DNA of 64,000 bases. Origin: Molossus alvarezi. Lineage: Eukaryota > Chordata > Mammalia > Chiroptera > Molossidae. This document shows, one piece after another, positions 22,865 through 34,660 of the stretch. The stretch lies in the NCBI GenBank assembly GCA_037176705.1, contig CM073898.1:25962488-26026487 (forward strand), given 5' to 3'. How positions within the stretch are numbered: the stretch's first letter is position 1; the number at the start of each line of letters is the position of its first letter. Position numbers and translations under genes: made by a program. Below the pieces are notes generated by a model, which saw only the letters and a program-made list of their open reading frames with translations, made no database searches and was not told the origin of the DNA.

Positions 22865-23010
22865 TATTTTAATTTATTGTTGACAATATTACAGATGTTC
22901 TCCATTTTCCCCTCCTTTGCCCCCCTCCACCCAGCTGCTGCCCCATCCAAGCCATCACCACACTTGTAGATTATGGAGTGACAGATCTGGGTACTGCCTA
23001 TCTTTTTCTT
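22865..23010 (-). repeat. L1 3'-end fragment
   Basis: 'tattacagatgttctccatt' followed by C-rich sequence resembles the 3' UTR of the HAL1/L1 family at 45.2 kb, in the same orientation. Confidence 0.5.
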
Positions 23011-23821
23011 TAAAGGTACTTCCACCTCTCATTAAACACTTATCTTAGTACTTGTTTTTTTTTTTTTTTTAACCCACTTTATGAGTAGACTGAAGATAAA
23101 TTATGAATATACGCTTATCATCCTCTGAGACTTTGGGGAAAAAGTAACATGGACATATAATTAACATAACAGGATAGGAAATTCACTAATGAGCAGTTTT
23201 TAAAATAGAGACACGTTTACCTACCTTGGAGTTGTACCTTGTGTAATTCCTTTAACACTAATTACCCATAACTTTAATTTTTAGTGAAAAGATCTTTTAA
23301 CAGGTGAAAATGAATGCTATATTGCTTTCAGGTGTTCTAATGATAGTTCTTGAATAGCTATGTTAATGGAAATAATAAAAAATGGTTGATTTCTAAATTC
23401 AATTGGACACGTGACACTGTACAACAGTCTCATCACTGGTAACTAGTCAGTCCCTTCTTCTATTCCCAACAGTGGTGCTTACAACAATAAAAAGTCATTT
23501 CCATTACTGTTCAGATATCTTACCAACTTCCGCTTCATTTTCAGCTAAGGACATAGATTCCTCCATTTGAAAAAACAGAGACCCTGTTGTAAAGATCTTT
23601 TTTTTTTACAAAGATGTGGATCCCAAAGATGGTCCTCTCCTTTTCGGAAGAGGTACCTCATGATCCTATCTCCATCCATGCCCGCTCAGAACCTTGCTCC
23701 ATCATTTATATTCTTTCCACCATCACTCACTGTTGCCTTTTAGCGTACAAACATGCTCAAACTTACTTCAATGTAAAAACTTTTTCTTAAAACCTTGCTT
23801 CTCTGATATTAAATGAAGTTA

Positions 23822-23900
23822 CTTGCTCAAGTTCACAGAGCAAGAGAGTGGGACACAAGGAACTGGACCACAACCATCGAATCCCAGTTTACTTCCTATT
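23822..23900 (+). repeat. Direct repeat, copy 1
   Basis: 'gttcacagagcaagagagtg' and 'ggaactggaccacaacca' recur at 25541-25620 with few differences. Both have a MIR-like core. Confidence 0.75.
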
Positions 23901-24237
23901 GCTTTGCAGTTAAATTCCTTTAAAAAACAGTCTGAGCTATGTCGTCTTTTCCTTATTTCCATTCAATCCTCAACCCACTCCAATATGTTTCATTCAACGA
24001 CTACTGAAATTACTCTTGCTAAGGTCCATGTCGTTTTAAGACCCAAATCAAAGGCCTCTTACTCATTCTCATCCTCCTCAACATTTCAGCAGCATTTGAT
24101 ACTAGTGACTCCTTTCTTTTTGAAATTCTCAAACTACAACTATAACCAAACACCAATAGTTTTCAAATCAATGCTTCCAGCGAAGACTTCTCTCCTGAGC
24201 ACCAGAGCTATAGATCAAACTGACAACTGTACATATA

Positions 24238-24354
24238 GGGTGGGGCAGAAGTAATTTTACAGTTATGAGTATGTGAAAGTTTATTCTTGTATTATTATTT
24301 ATTATTGCATTGTTTTCCACTGAATTACTGTAAACCTACTTTTGCCCCACCAGG
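24238..24354 (+). mobile_element. Mariner-type MITE, copy 1
   Basis: About 117 bp with inverted ends (AGGGTGGGGCAGAAGTA and TACTTTTGCCCCACCAG) flanked by TA. The second copy is at 58352-58475. Confidence 0.75.
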
Positions 24355-24479
24355 TATCTACGCAAACAATCTCTAAACACTGCATAAGCAACATGTCTCA
24401 AATGAAAATGCATTCTCTCTTCTAAATATCTCAGCCCCACTATACTTACCTTTGTTCAAATCCTCATAACAACCCTCAA

Positions 24480-24960
24480 GTGGCCTCTTGGGGCAGAACA
24501 CTGTTTAAGGCTTCAATAGCCATTCTTTTCTTCTTAGACATAGCTACCTAGCTAAAGACCACATTTCCTAGCCTCTCATGTTTGTGTGGCCACGTAAGTA
24601 AGTTCTCAGCAACAGAAAATGAGCAGAACTGCTGTGTACTTCCTTCAAAGAAAAACTGCTTGCCTTAAATGCCTCTGTCTCTCTTCCAGCAAGCTGACAA
24701 TGGACATGTAGTCACCGACCCTCAGTGAGCAGATGGAAGAGTGCTCCACTGGGTGACAGCACACAATGGGAGGAACCTGCATCCCCAAAAAACCCCATGA
24801 AACAAAACTGAACTACCAACTCGGTCTCACGTCAGAACTGTTACATGAAAGAGAAATAAATGTCTATCTTATTTAGGTCACTTTACTTTGGGTTTCTTTG
24901 TTATAGCAGTGAATCTGAACCCTAATGCCCTTACTCTTCTCAATAAATCTCTTAACTTGT
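24480..24960 (+). repeat. Probable MaLR-type LTR remnant
   Basis: 'tgtgtggccacgtaagtaag', 'gggaggaacctgcatcccc' and 'gtttctttgttatagcagtg' follow a common mammalian LTR pattern. Subfamily not assigned. Confidence 0.4.
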
Positions 24961-25540
24961 TTCCAGTATTAACTTACATTTCAATATATCTGTCACAGTA
25001 CTGCCAGCTATCTTTTAAAACATAGGCTAAATTTGAGTCTTCTCCTTAATAACCTTTTTAGGAAACTGTCACACTTTTCCCAAAGTGGATGCATCATTTT
25101 ACATCCCCAAAAGCACTGTATGAAGGTTCCCGCTTGTGGTTATATTTTCAGTTCTTATACTTCAGCTATACATGCTGACATGTTAAGGGCTGAAATGATA
25201 CAAAATTATTAGTAGGAGGAAGGAGAGTAGTGAGTATAGATGAAATAAGGTTGGGCATATCTTGATAACTATATTCATAGTAATAACAGCTACTTACTAT
25301 GGCAAGTTCTCACTCTGTGCCAAGCACTAACACAATTACTTATGGCAGGAAGGAAAAAGGGAAAAGGGGTTTTTAAGAGAGGATAAAAAGAGTGTATAGT
25401 TAGCTCAGAAAGATGTGGGTTTTGCTGGGCTGGGAGGAGAATTAAGAGACAGAATATAGTTGAAGCTAACAAAAAATACATAGTAGTCCTAGGGGTTTTA
25501 CAATAAGCTGTGCAAGTTGGAAAGTAACTAAGATAAAATT

Positions 25541-25620
25541 ACTTGCCAAAGTTCACAGAGCAAGAGAGTGGGACACAAAGAACTGGACCACAACCACCCA
25601 AATCCCAGTTCACTTCTTTC
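25541..25620 (+). repeat. Direct repeat, copy 2
   Basis: Second copy of the about 80-bp segment at 23822-23900, 1.7 kb away and in the same orientation. Confidence 0.75.
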
Positions 25621-25952
25621 CACCGCACCACTGCCCCCGCCACAGGACAGTGTTAACCTGGGAATGTATCACTATCAATGTGTGACAAGGTTGCTCAATT
25701 GCATTCAGATAGAACAAACGGCCCTTCAGGAGTTCTCCACTTCCCCCAATTATTAGTTATTTTTCAGGGACAAGTAGAGCAAGATGTCTTCGGGTCTCAA
25801 AGAGGTGTAGGAGAGAGTAGACACAAGTTCTATTTCCCGGAAGATACTGGGAACAATAAGACAATGTTAACCAAACAACATTAAAATAGGCCTTAAAGAT
25901 ATCTATCTAGTGGCATACAGCAATAAGAAACATCAAACTTCAATTAATTTAC

Positions 25953-26010
25953 CTGGTTCCAACTTTATTACTTTAATTGCCGCCAATTCACCAGTGTTAA
26001 CATTCCGTGC
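25953..26010 (-). CDS. MAP4K3: MAP4K3 coding exon 2 (catalytic-lysine exon)
   Basis: This 58-bp exon encodes ARNVNTGELAAIKVIKLEP plus the first base of a glycine codon. It is bounded on the minus strand by a pyrimidine-rich acceptor ending TTTTTTAG and a donor CAG|GTAAAT. MAP4K3 (GLK) is a cytoplasmic STE20-type kinase acting upstream of JNK, in amino-acid signalling to mTORC1 and in T-cell PKC-theta activation (known of the family). The AAIK motif supplies the ATP-binding lysine, K45 if the upstream exon encodes 32 residues as in the human protein. The glycine-rich loop should be in exon 1, which I do not find up to base 64000, consistent with a very long first intron. Phase 0 in, phase 1 out, matching exon 3. 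MAP4K5 is the nearest alternative but differs in the following exon. Confidence 0.95.
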
Positions 26011-26144
26011 CTAAAAAAGAAGAAAAGATAATTGTGAAAAAGTTTTCATTATGAACTTTATAAAATGTCATTAGCTGTTTATTTCCAATTATATGGAAAT
26101 ATTTTTAAAGAACTGTAAAAGTGAATTATAGTTCTAAAACACTA

Positions 26145-26255
26145 TGTCCCTGGCCAGTTTGCCTCAGTGGTTGGAGTGTCAGCTTGCAGACCAAGGAGTT
26201 CCAGAGGTCCAGGTTCAATTCTGGACGAACCACAACTGAGGTGCGTTCTGGCCAG
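26145..26255 (+). mobile_element. Ves SINE, truncated and diverged
   Basis: Head CCCTGGCCAGTTTGCCTCAG and B-box GGTTCAATTCTGG are present. The pyrimidine tract and tail are missing. Confidence 0.7.
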
Positions 26256-26422
26256 GAAGCAACAGTGCTGAGACTCCAGAGTCTGAGCCTTAAAACATTA
26301 TACGTACTCTATTCAATAGAGTTTATTGCCATTCGTTCAGCCTGGTTAAATTTTTGAACTTATTAACCGTGCTTAAACTTGTTAATGTAAAAACCTTAGA
26401 ATATGAAAAGCTAACATAATTA

Positions 26423-26703
26423 GCCCTGGCTGGTTTGGCTCAGAGGTTAGAGTGTCGGACTGCGGTCCAGAGAGACCCGGGTTCGGTCCCCGCTAACGGC
26501 GCGGACCTCGGTTGCAGTTTGTCCCCGGCACTGATTGGTCATGCGGGTGGCAGCCACTCGATGTGTTCCTTTCACGTTGATGTTTCTCTCTCTCTCTCTC
26601 TCTCCCCACCCCCCTCTCCCTCCCGCTCTATCTGAACAAAAAATGAAAAAATGTCCTCGGGTAAGGATAAAAAAAAAAAAAAATGCTGCTTTAAAAAAAA
26701 AAA
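26423..26703 (+). mobile_element. Ves SINE (type A)
   Basis: Complete copy with A-rich tail extended beyond the CTCGGGTAAGGATAAAAA motif. Flanked by ctaacataatta at 26411-26422 and 26704-26715. Confidence 0.93.
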
Positions 26704-27282
26704 ACTAACATAATTATATAACCATGAAAACAGCCCCCATGTATCTGTTTAAACATACCTGATAGTACAATCAAATCAGTGCCGTTTAATACAAACCAAG
26801 TATCTTTTTATAAGCCACACATTAAAAATCACTTTAAAAATTATAAATAGACATAAAAACGGTAGTACTTCTTTGTCAATTAAAAATGTTCTTTAAGAAC
26901 TGGCCAGTTTGGTCAGCGGTTAGAGCAGTGGTTCTCAACCTCCCTAATGCCGCAACCCTTTATACAGTTCCTCATGTTGTGGTGACCCCCAACCATAAAA
27001 TTATTTTCGTTGCTACTTCATAACTGTAATTTTGCTACTATTATGAATTGTAATGTAAATATCTGATATGCAGGATGTATTTTTATTGTTACAAACTGAA
27101 CAGAATTAAAGCATAGTGATTAATCACAAAACAATATGTAATTATATTGTGAAATATTTATTTCTAATTACAAATAAATGAAATTTTGTTTTGAAGTATG
27201 GTGTAGCATGGGTAACAGTCTTAATATAACAACAGTAAACTACATTGCTACATTTTAAGAGAGTATGTGTAAAAAGCCAAGG

Positions 27283-29339
27283 TCAGTGCGAAGGTTGAGA
27301 TTGCTTCTTTCTCACCAGATCAGAAATTCTCTGGGCAGTCTTTGCAAGAGCACAACGAAAATCATCTTCCACAAGTCTACTTCTGTATTCAGACTTGATA
27401 ACCAACAAGCTGGAAAACCCTGTTTCACAAAGATATGTTGTCAGAAATGGAAGAAGAAGGCATAACACAGTCTCAGACAGAACCGGATATGACTGCAAAC
27501 ACTTGATCCAGAATTTTGTAACTGGCATTGTAGAGAAATCAGTTCTCGCTGCATCGCTGTTAATAAGTTCAATGAACTCCTCTTGTGCTGTCTCAGGAAC
27601 ATCTTCAACTATGACTGTGAACGGGCTTCTGCCAAGTGCAAATGGGGTGTCAGGTAGATTTGGAAAGTAGGATGAAATTTTGTCTGCAAGCATGTGTAGG
27701 TGTTCTTTCACAGAAATCATCATCGTAATCCTTTTGTCTGGTTCAATGTCATGTTCCTCAAAGAAAGCAGATAAGGTAGGCAACATGTAAATTTTATTTC
27801 CATCAAATTTTTTTTTCCCAAAGCTGAAGTTTCATTTGGAATGATTGATCTTTTCAGACAAATCGAGGCATGTTGTATTTGGTCCTTGCAGTGACAAATT
27901 TAACTCATTCAAGATGGCAAAGATGTCAACCAAGTAAGCTATTTTATGCAGTTCACTTTTATCGCTGAAAACTGCTTCAAACTGCGGTCTTGCTTTCTGA
28001 TTAAAAAACATTTTGAGTTCATCATGAAGCTCAAAAACACGTTTTAAAACTTTTTCCTGTCGACAACCATCTCACTTCAGTGTGAAATAGCAGAGCATTG
28101 TCAGGCACATCCAACTTGCACAGTTGCGAAAACAGTTGACTGTTTCAAGTGCTCGCCTTTACAAAATTGACAGAACTTATGATGCATTTCATTACTTCTT
28201 GTAATTCTTGTGGCAGCGTCTTTGTTGCTAATATTTGCTGATGAATCATACAGTGAGTTCTGACGACTTTTGGTGATTCATTTAGTACCAAAAGTGAAAA
28301 TCCAGATTGACCTCCTACCATAGCTGGAGCACCATCTGGACAACCACCACAAACCTTTCCCCACGAGATCTTACGCTCTTTCAGAAATGAATCAACTGTG
28401 GCAAATACATCAGGTGCAGTAGTTGTCGTTTCAAGAGGTTTGCAAAAAAGAAACTCATCTTTAAAGTCACCATAATTAATATACCTCACACAAACCAGTA
28501 ACTGAACAGTTTGTAAGGTTTGTAGATTCATCAAGCTGGATGCTAAATACTGGAAGTGAGGCAGATTTAATTTCCTGGATTACCTGATCAAGAATATCAG
28601 CAGATATATTATCTATTCTTCTGCGGACAGTGTTGTTTGATAAGGAAATTGTACTCAATTTCATAACAAATTCGTCTCTGATCATAACTCAAACAATGTC
28701 TTTGGCCGCTGGCAACAGTAAATCCTCAGCAATGGTATGAGGTTTCATAGCTCTGGCAATTGTGAGTGCCACCAAATATGAAGCTTCAACGGCTGCTATG
28801 TTTTGTTTGTGGTACTTGCCAACAGAGTCAAGTCTGGCTTTCTTGAGTCCATCAGCTTTGCTTCTAAAATAGTTGGTATCCTTGCTGGCAAAGTTCGGAT
28901 GCTTGCTATCAAAATGGCGTTTTAGTTTGTTCAGCTTCATAGATTCGGTTGATAGAACTTCACAACAAATAACACATTGCAGTTTCTTAATTCCTGCTGT
29001 AATTAATGAGGTAAAACCATACTGTAAAAAACCCTCACTATAGCCTGGCCGGTTTGGGTCAGCGGTTTGAGCATCGGCCTGCGGTCCAGAGAGACCTGGG
29101 TTCAGTTCCCACTAAGGGCATATACCATGGTTGCAGTTTGTCCCCGGCCCTGGTTGGGTCATGTAGGAGGCAGCCACTCTATGTGTCCCTTTCACGTCAA
29201 TGTTTCGCTCTCTCTTCTTCTCCCTCCCTCCTACTCTATCTGAACAAAAAATGGAAAAATGTCCTCAGGTGAGGATAAAAAAAAAATCCTCACTATATTT
29301 TCTTTTCTTAACGTTCTTCTCCACGTGACCCATTGTCAT
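27283..29339 (-). pseudogene. SPIN hAT transposase, decayed but nearly complete
   Basis: About 600 codons can be followed on the minus strand. It starts MTMGHVEKN (29339). A BED zinc finger follows (CVIC near 28975 and HFDSKH near 28905), then the RNaseH-like catalytic region (SIQLDESTN near 28535, LLFHTEVRWLS near 28085) and the C-terminal hAT dimerisation block (LCETGFSSLLVIKSEYRSRL near 27400). It ends at 27283. Lesions I can see: a Ves SINE in codon 17, in-frame TGA stops near 28688 and 28145, and frame breaks near 28505 and 27830. It resembles the host genes SCAND3/ZBED5, but the terminal repeats show it is the transposon itself. Confidence 0.9.
29043..29287 (+). mobile_element. Ves SINE (type A) inside the SPIN transposase
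   Basis: Complete copy flanked by cctcactata at 29033-29042 and 29288-29297. Removing it and one repeat rejoins the transposase frame. Confidence 0.95.
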
Positions 29340-30937
29340 GGAATGGTTTGCTAATGAAAATAATATTAACAATAGCTTTAATAATATAAAAGATACATGG
29401 CATAGTTTAGTCAATACAGTTCATTAAAGTTTCCTATGATTTACCATTCTCTCTGTTGTTTTTTTTTACATACCTATTACTACCACAAGGGGGCAGTATT
29501 CACATCAACCACAGCTGAATATAAAAAGACCAATCAGCATCCAGAGTAAGTTCCCATGGTACAGAATTTTTTGTTTTTGGCAGTACTAATTTTATAGTAT
29601 CTGATTTTACATTTACCCAGTGATTATAATTCATGAAGTGTTGTTTTACCTCCAACGCAGTAGCTGCTTTCTATATAGTAGCTGTTCTCTACACATGTGT
29701 GACTGGTCCGCATAAGTACATTAGGGTGCCAACCCTGTCACATACACCTGTATTTGTACGGGGTGTATGTGATGTAGTTGGTGCAATGATGTCATCACGT
29801 CAGGTACTTGTATGTGGGTGTATCTGCATGTGGGTGGACATGCCTGGAGATGGATAGAGGAGCGGTGTCTTGGTTCCTAAGACCATCAGAAATATGTGCT
29901 TTCTGATGGTCTTAGGTGACCCCTGTGAAAGGGTCGTTCGACCCCTAAAGGGGTCATGACCCACAAGTTGAGAACCGCTGTGTTAGAGCATCAACCTGAG
30001 GACCGAAGGGTCACAGGTTTAACTGTGGGCCCCAGTCCAGGTTGTGCAGGAGGCAACCAATTGATATGTCTTTCACATTGATGTTCCCCCATCCTCCCTT
30101 CCACTCTATCAAAAGTTAATGAAACATTATCCTCGGGTGAGGATTAACAAACAAAAAATTTTAAATGTTCTTTAATTGAGAACTTTTAAATTGTTTTAAA
30201 CGATTATAACATGTAATAGTTGCACTATAAACTGAAACTTAATATATTTTCGTATCAACCAATGAAAAACAATATATGCAAGTCCCTGATCACAGAAAGG
30301 TCCATTCATGTGACCAAAATTATTCATAGCTGCAACACTGTTATTAATGAATTGGAGAAGATCAGCAAATCACTCAAAAGGGATGATAACAGCATTAACA
30401 GTGGAATCCTACTAAGAATACTGAGGCATTGAAAGTATCAGCCAAGTATCTAGAAGACAGGTAAAGATGGGACACAGCCATTACTGAAATATGAAATTTA
30501 ACCTTTAACTAAAAAAAGAACAAAGGTACTAACAGAACTCCCTACACAAATTAAGAAAAAAAATTAAAACAAAACTGCAGAGAAAATTCAGCTCTTAAAT
30601 CCCCATAACTAATAAACACTTATTATAATGCCAACTTATGACAGGCAGTACAAAACAGATTAAACAGCTATTTCAAGTGAAATTAATTTCCATTAAATAA
30701 GATCGACATTTCAAATACTGTTAGGTAAATATTTGTTCCCTTCCCTACAATGAAAATTTACATATATATGAAACAAAATCAGAATATCATTCTGGAGTAT
30801 TTTGTAAAGGGGGCAGAGTATAACTGTAAAATATTCAGGTATATCGCATCAATGTTAGTCATAAATCTTCTCAAACACTATAAAAACCACTTGCCTATTC
30901 TACACTTTGATATCTTTTCTCTGTTAGGCTCTTCCTT

Positions 30938-31181
30938 TTTTTTTTTATCCTCTCCCAAGGACACTCTTTTCCATTTTTTGTTCAGACAGAGTGGGAGGGA
31001 GAGAGAGGAAGAGAAAGAGAAACATCGATGTGAAAGGGACACATCGAGTGGCTGCCACCTGTACGACCAACCAGGGCCGGGGACAAACTGCAACTGAGGT
31101 ATGCGCCCTTAGCGGGAACCGAACCCGGGTCTCTCTGGACCATAGGCCGATGCTCTAACCACTGGGCAAAACCAGCCAGGG
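30938..31181 (-). mobile_element. Ves SINE (type A)
   Basis: Antisense complete copy flanked by the 17-bp duplication ctgttaggctcttcctt at 30921-30937 and 31182-31198. Confidence 0.95.
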
Positions 31182-31847
31182 CTGTTAGGCTCTTCCTTGA
31201 TACTGATACTCTGTCCTTCAACCCACATATATTTAGCACTTATCCAAATTAATTAAGACAAGATACTACTCTCTCCAGTTTTTAAGTCTCCATTTAAAAA
31301 TCCTGCCATGGTTTTGTTTTGTTTATTGAAAAGAAATTCAGAGTATGGGTGGTTTCATTATGAAACAGCTGAGAAAATGTGAACCCATAGAAAGCTAAGA
31401 TGATCATTTTTAATGATGAAATTTTGTTCCCAATTGACCACAAGAGGGCACACTCTCTATTGACAACACAAGTTACACTAAGTGTCTATCCAAAATGGCT
31501 GAACACACTAGTCTTCTAAAAATAGACTAATAGTTAACACCAGCACATATTTAACAACAAAAAAGCTGTGACAGTAGTACAGATAAGTAGTTTACTCAAG
31601 TCAATATTTACTATAGTCTTGACTTTTGAGTAAAATTTTTCAAAATTTAAATCAGCCCAGTAATTTTGAAAGGATAACAATTTTTAAATTATGGTTCTCT
31701 GTAGTCAGAAAACAAGACAGCTAAAATGATTATTGCTATTTTTGCATTCTGAACTACTTTCCAATATATAACTTATTTGACAGAAATAAGATAATTCACA
31801 AAAAGAAAGGAAGAAAAAAAATTTATATGCTCAGAAAACAAATTTGA

Positions 31848-32060
31848 GCCCTGGCCAATTTTGCTCAGTGGTTAGAGCACTGGCCAGAGGACCAAAGGGT
31901 TAGATTCCCAGTTAAGGGCATGTACCTTGGTTGTGGGTTCGATCCCTAGTCCTTGTTGGGGTTGTGCAGGAGGCAATCAATGTTTCTCTCTCTCTCCTTT
32001 TCTCCCTCCCACTCTATCTAAAGATCAACAGAAAAATACCCTCGGGTTAGGATTAAAAAA
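31848..32060 (+). mobile_element. Ves SINE
   Basis: Head CCCTGGCCAATTTTGCTCAG, CCCTCGGGTTAGGATTAAAA tail. Flanked by acaaatttgag. Confidence 0.9.
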
Positions 32061-32488
32061 ACCAACAAATTTGAGCTTTTATGCATCAAAATCCATATGT
32101 TTATTAATAAAAGGTCTTTAAAGCATACGAGTCATGGAGAACAACTTGGTCTTCTGGCTAAAATAAATAGTTAACTGTCTCTAAATTTATAATGGTCAAG
32201 GTGACACATGGAGGTAAATTTTAAAATATCTCTAATATCCTGTAACTGATACTCTTTTTTTAACTACCTAGAACAATTTATTAGAAAACACACACACACA
32301 AATGTGAACAAGGTAAATATAAAATATTACCATGTACAGAATTAAAAATTTCTAATTCAGTGTCAGTAACAAAGTTTTCAGACTTGTTCAGGGCAGAAAG
32401 CTGAAGATAAATACTCTAAGGATCTAGACCTCTTCTGCCACCATCACTGATTTGACAACCATTATTCACACGTTCCCCAAGTGATGTT

Positions 32489-32741
32489 TTTTTATTTATT
32501 TTTTATTTTTTTAATCCTCACCCGAGGCCATATTTCTATTTATCGTCAGATAGAGGGAGGAAGAGAGAGAGAGAGAGAAACATCGATGAGAGAGAGTCAC
32601 ACTGACTGGTTGCCACCTGCACGACCCCAACTGGGGCCAGGGACGAACCACAACTGAGGTACGTGCCCTTGGCCAGAATTGAACCCGGGACTCTGAGGTC
32701 CGCGGGTCAATGTTCTAATCACTGAGCCAGACCAGCCAGGG
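32489..32741 (-). mobile_element. Ves SINE (type A)
   Basis: Antisense copy flanked by cccaagtgatgtt at 32476-32488 and 32742-32754. Confidence 0.94.
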
Positions 32742-32859
32742 CCCAAGTGATGTTCCTGACTTTAAAACTCTGATTCAGACATACACATCTATGCTTTAAA
32801 GACAAAAATTCAAATTCCCTGTCACAGAATTTAAATTTTTTCACTAAATATAACACTTT

Positions 32860-33850
32860 CATAAAAGCTTTATTGGGATATAATTCACGTACCATAAAGT
32901 TCACTCTTTTAATATGTACAATCTAGTGGTTCTTACTATATTCACAGTTATGTAACCATCATTACTGCCTAATACTTGGCACGTTTTCATCACCCCAAAA
33001 AGAAACCCCAGACCTACTGGCAGTCATTTCCTATTCCTCTCCATCCCAGTCCCTGACAACTACTGGTCTACTTTCAGTCTCTATGGATTTGTCTTTATTG
33101 GATATTTCATATAAATAGGATCATACAAAATGTGGTCCTTCACTGAGTTTGACATTTCAGGGTCATGCATGTTGTACCATGTTTCAGTACTTTACTTCTT
33201 TTGTTGCCAAATAATTCTCCACTGTATAGAAATACCACATTTTGTTTATCCTTCTATCAGCTGAAGGATACTTGGGTTGTTCCTACTTTTGGGCTACTAC
33301 AAATAATGCTTCTATAAATATTAGTGTATACATTTTTGTGTGGCCCTAAGAGTGAAGTCGCTGAATCGTATGGTAATTCACTAATGACTAATGATGCTGA
33401 GCATCTTTTCACATCTTATTGGCCATTTAAATATCTTCTTTGGAGAAATGGGTATTCAAATCTTTGCCCATTTTTAAATTGTGTTGTCTTTTTATTGTTG
33501 ATTTTAAAGAATTCTTTATAGATCCTGATGTCTCTTATCAGCTACATGATTTGCAAATATTTAATCTCGTTCTGTGGGTTTGTCTTCATTTTCTTAATGA
33601 CATTCTTTAAAACACAAAAGTTTTTAATTTTAATGAATCTAACTTACCTATTATTTTGTTGCTTGTGCTTTTGGCATCATAGCAAAGAAACCATCCCCTA
33701 ACCCAAGGTCACAAGGGTTTTATAGTTTTAGCTCTTCCATTAAAGTCTATGATCCATTTTGAGTGATTTTTTTTGTTATGGTGTCACATAGGGCTCCAAT
33801 TTCACCCTTTACATGTGGATATCAGGTTGTGGAATATAACATTTTAACTA
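32860..33850 (-). mobile_element. Old L1 fragment, antisense
   Basis: Complement of L1 ORF2/3' sequence: 'agctttattgggatataatt', 'ttacttcttttgttgccaaa', 'tttttattgttgattttaaa', 'tttttttgttatggtgtcac'. Mammalian-wide age. Confidence 0.8.
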
Positions 33851-34595
33851 TAAAACCATTTATTATTTAGCCCATCTACCTTTCCAGTCATTCCTAATTT
33901 GCACTTTACGCTTTAGCCAAACTAAACAACATGCCACTCTCCAATGCTATCCACACTTTTGTCCTTTGGCACATACTGGGTAGCCAAACACTTGCCCCAA
34001 CTCCCTACCCTGGCCTAACTCCTAGACATCTTTAAGAGATGTCAGCTTAAATTATCACTTTCCACAAGCTTTCTCCCGACCCCTATCCTGGCTCAGGCGT
34101 CTCTACACACATACTCCCATAAATCCTGGATAATCTTTCTCAAATGGGTGTGGGCTAAGTAAAGAAAATCCTGCAGATCTAGAAATGGTCTCAATTTAGA
34201 GGGGCTTTTGATAACTATTACAGTTCAAAGCTATCCCAGAATTCAGCCAGCCTTTTAAAAGCCAAACTAGTTTTAAAACTAGTTTGGGAAGAATTTTTGA
34301 GATGATTTCATGTTGACTGCTTCTGCGTTATCTCCGACTATCAGAAGAGTATTCCTGAAGTGAGAGTGGAGTGAACAACTTAATCAAGAAGCTAGGATTA
34401 AGATGCAAAAAAATAAAAATAAAGGTGCTAGGTACTACATAAAGTGAGTTAGAGACAGTCATTATCAATAAGAAAGTATTTGACTATCTACTATTACCAA
34501 GCACTTCTGAGTATTCAAAACTTATTCTTTAGAAGGGTTGTCCAACATGAATATAAAGAAAGGTTCTAAAATAGGAGTGAAGACTCAAAACCTGT

Positions 34596-34660
34596 GTTAT
34601 TTTATTAACCAATATCACCCCAATAAATCAAATAAAAATAAAATAAATAAAACAAAATGG
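34596..34660 (+). repeat. L1 3'-end scrap
   Basis: 'ttattaaccaatatcacccc' followed by 'aataaatc', same terminus as at 4470. Confidence 0.4.

Larger units (their letters stand above)
12329..25952 (-). other. MAP4K3: MAP4K3 intron 2
   Basis: 13.6-kb intron. It carries a MIR split by two Ves SINEs, a long inverted repeat (13182-13564), further Ves SINEs, MaLR and L2 remnants, the antisense betaretrovirus-like provirus (19351-22682), an L1 3' scrap, a mariner-type MITE (24238-24354) and a pair of about 80-bp direct repeats. Stretches with nothing nameable: 14590-15100, 16150-16850, 17000-17270, 17560-18550, 23015-23815, 25000-25540. Confidence 0.85.
26926..29980 (-). mobile_element. SPIN (Space Invader) hAT transposon, near full length
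   Basis: Terminal inverted repeats CAGTGGTTCTCAACC (26926) and GGTTGAGAACCGCTG complement (ending 29980 as GTTGAGAACCGCTG). It is flanked by an 8-bp duplication ggttagag/tgttagag (26918-26925, 29981-29988), the hAT signature. Both subterminal regions match SPIN: the right end has the palindromic 'cctaagaccatcagaaa' motif and 'gggtcgttcgacccc', the left end 'ttgtggtgacccccaaccat'. Total 3055 bp, including a 245-bp Ves SINE, leaves about 2.8 kb, the size of autonomous SPIN. SPIN is known for horizontal transfer among tetrapods, including vesper bats. Confidence 0.93.
26899..30152 (+). mobile_element. Ves SINE split by the SPIN transposon
   Basis: The SINE head (26899-26925) stops within the A-box region and resumes at 29981 (GCATCAACCTGAGGACCGAA...) to the tail ATCCTCGGGTGAGGATTAAC near 30148. 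Bases like 'aaatgttctttaa' flank the whole. Confidence 0.88.

Noticed and set aside
27395..27670. 91-codon plus-strand frame
   Set aside because: Antisense shadow of the SPIN transposase.
27283..29339. Host gene SCAND3/ZBED5-like
   Set aside because: The terminal inverted repeats, 8-bp duplication and multiple lesions show it is a SPIN transposon copy, not a domesticated gene.
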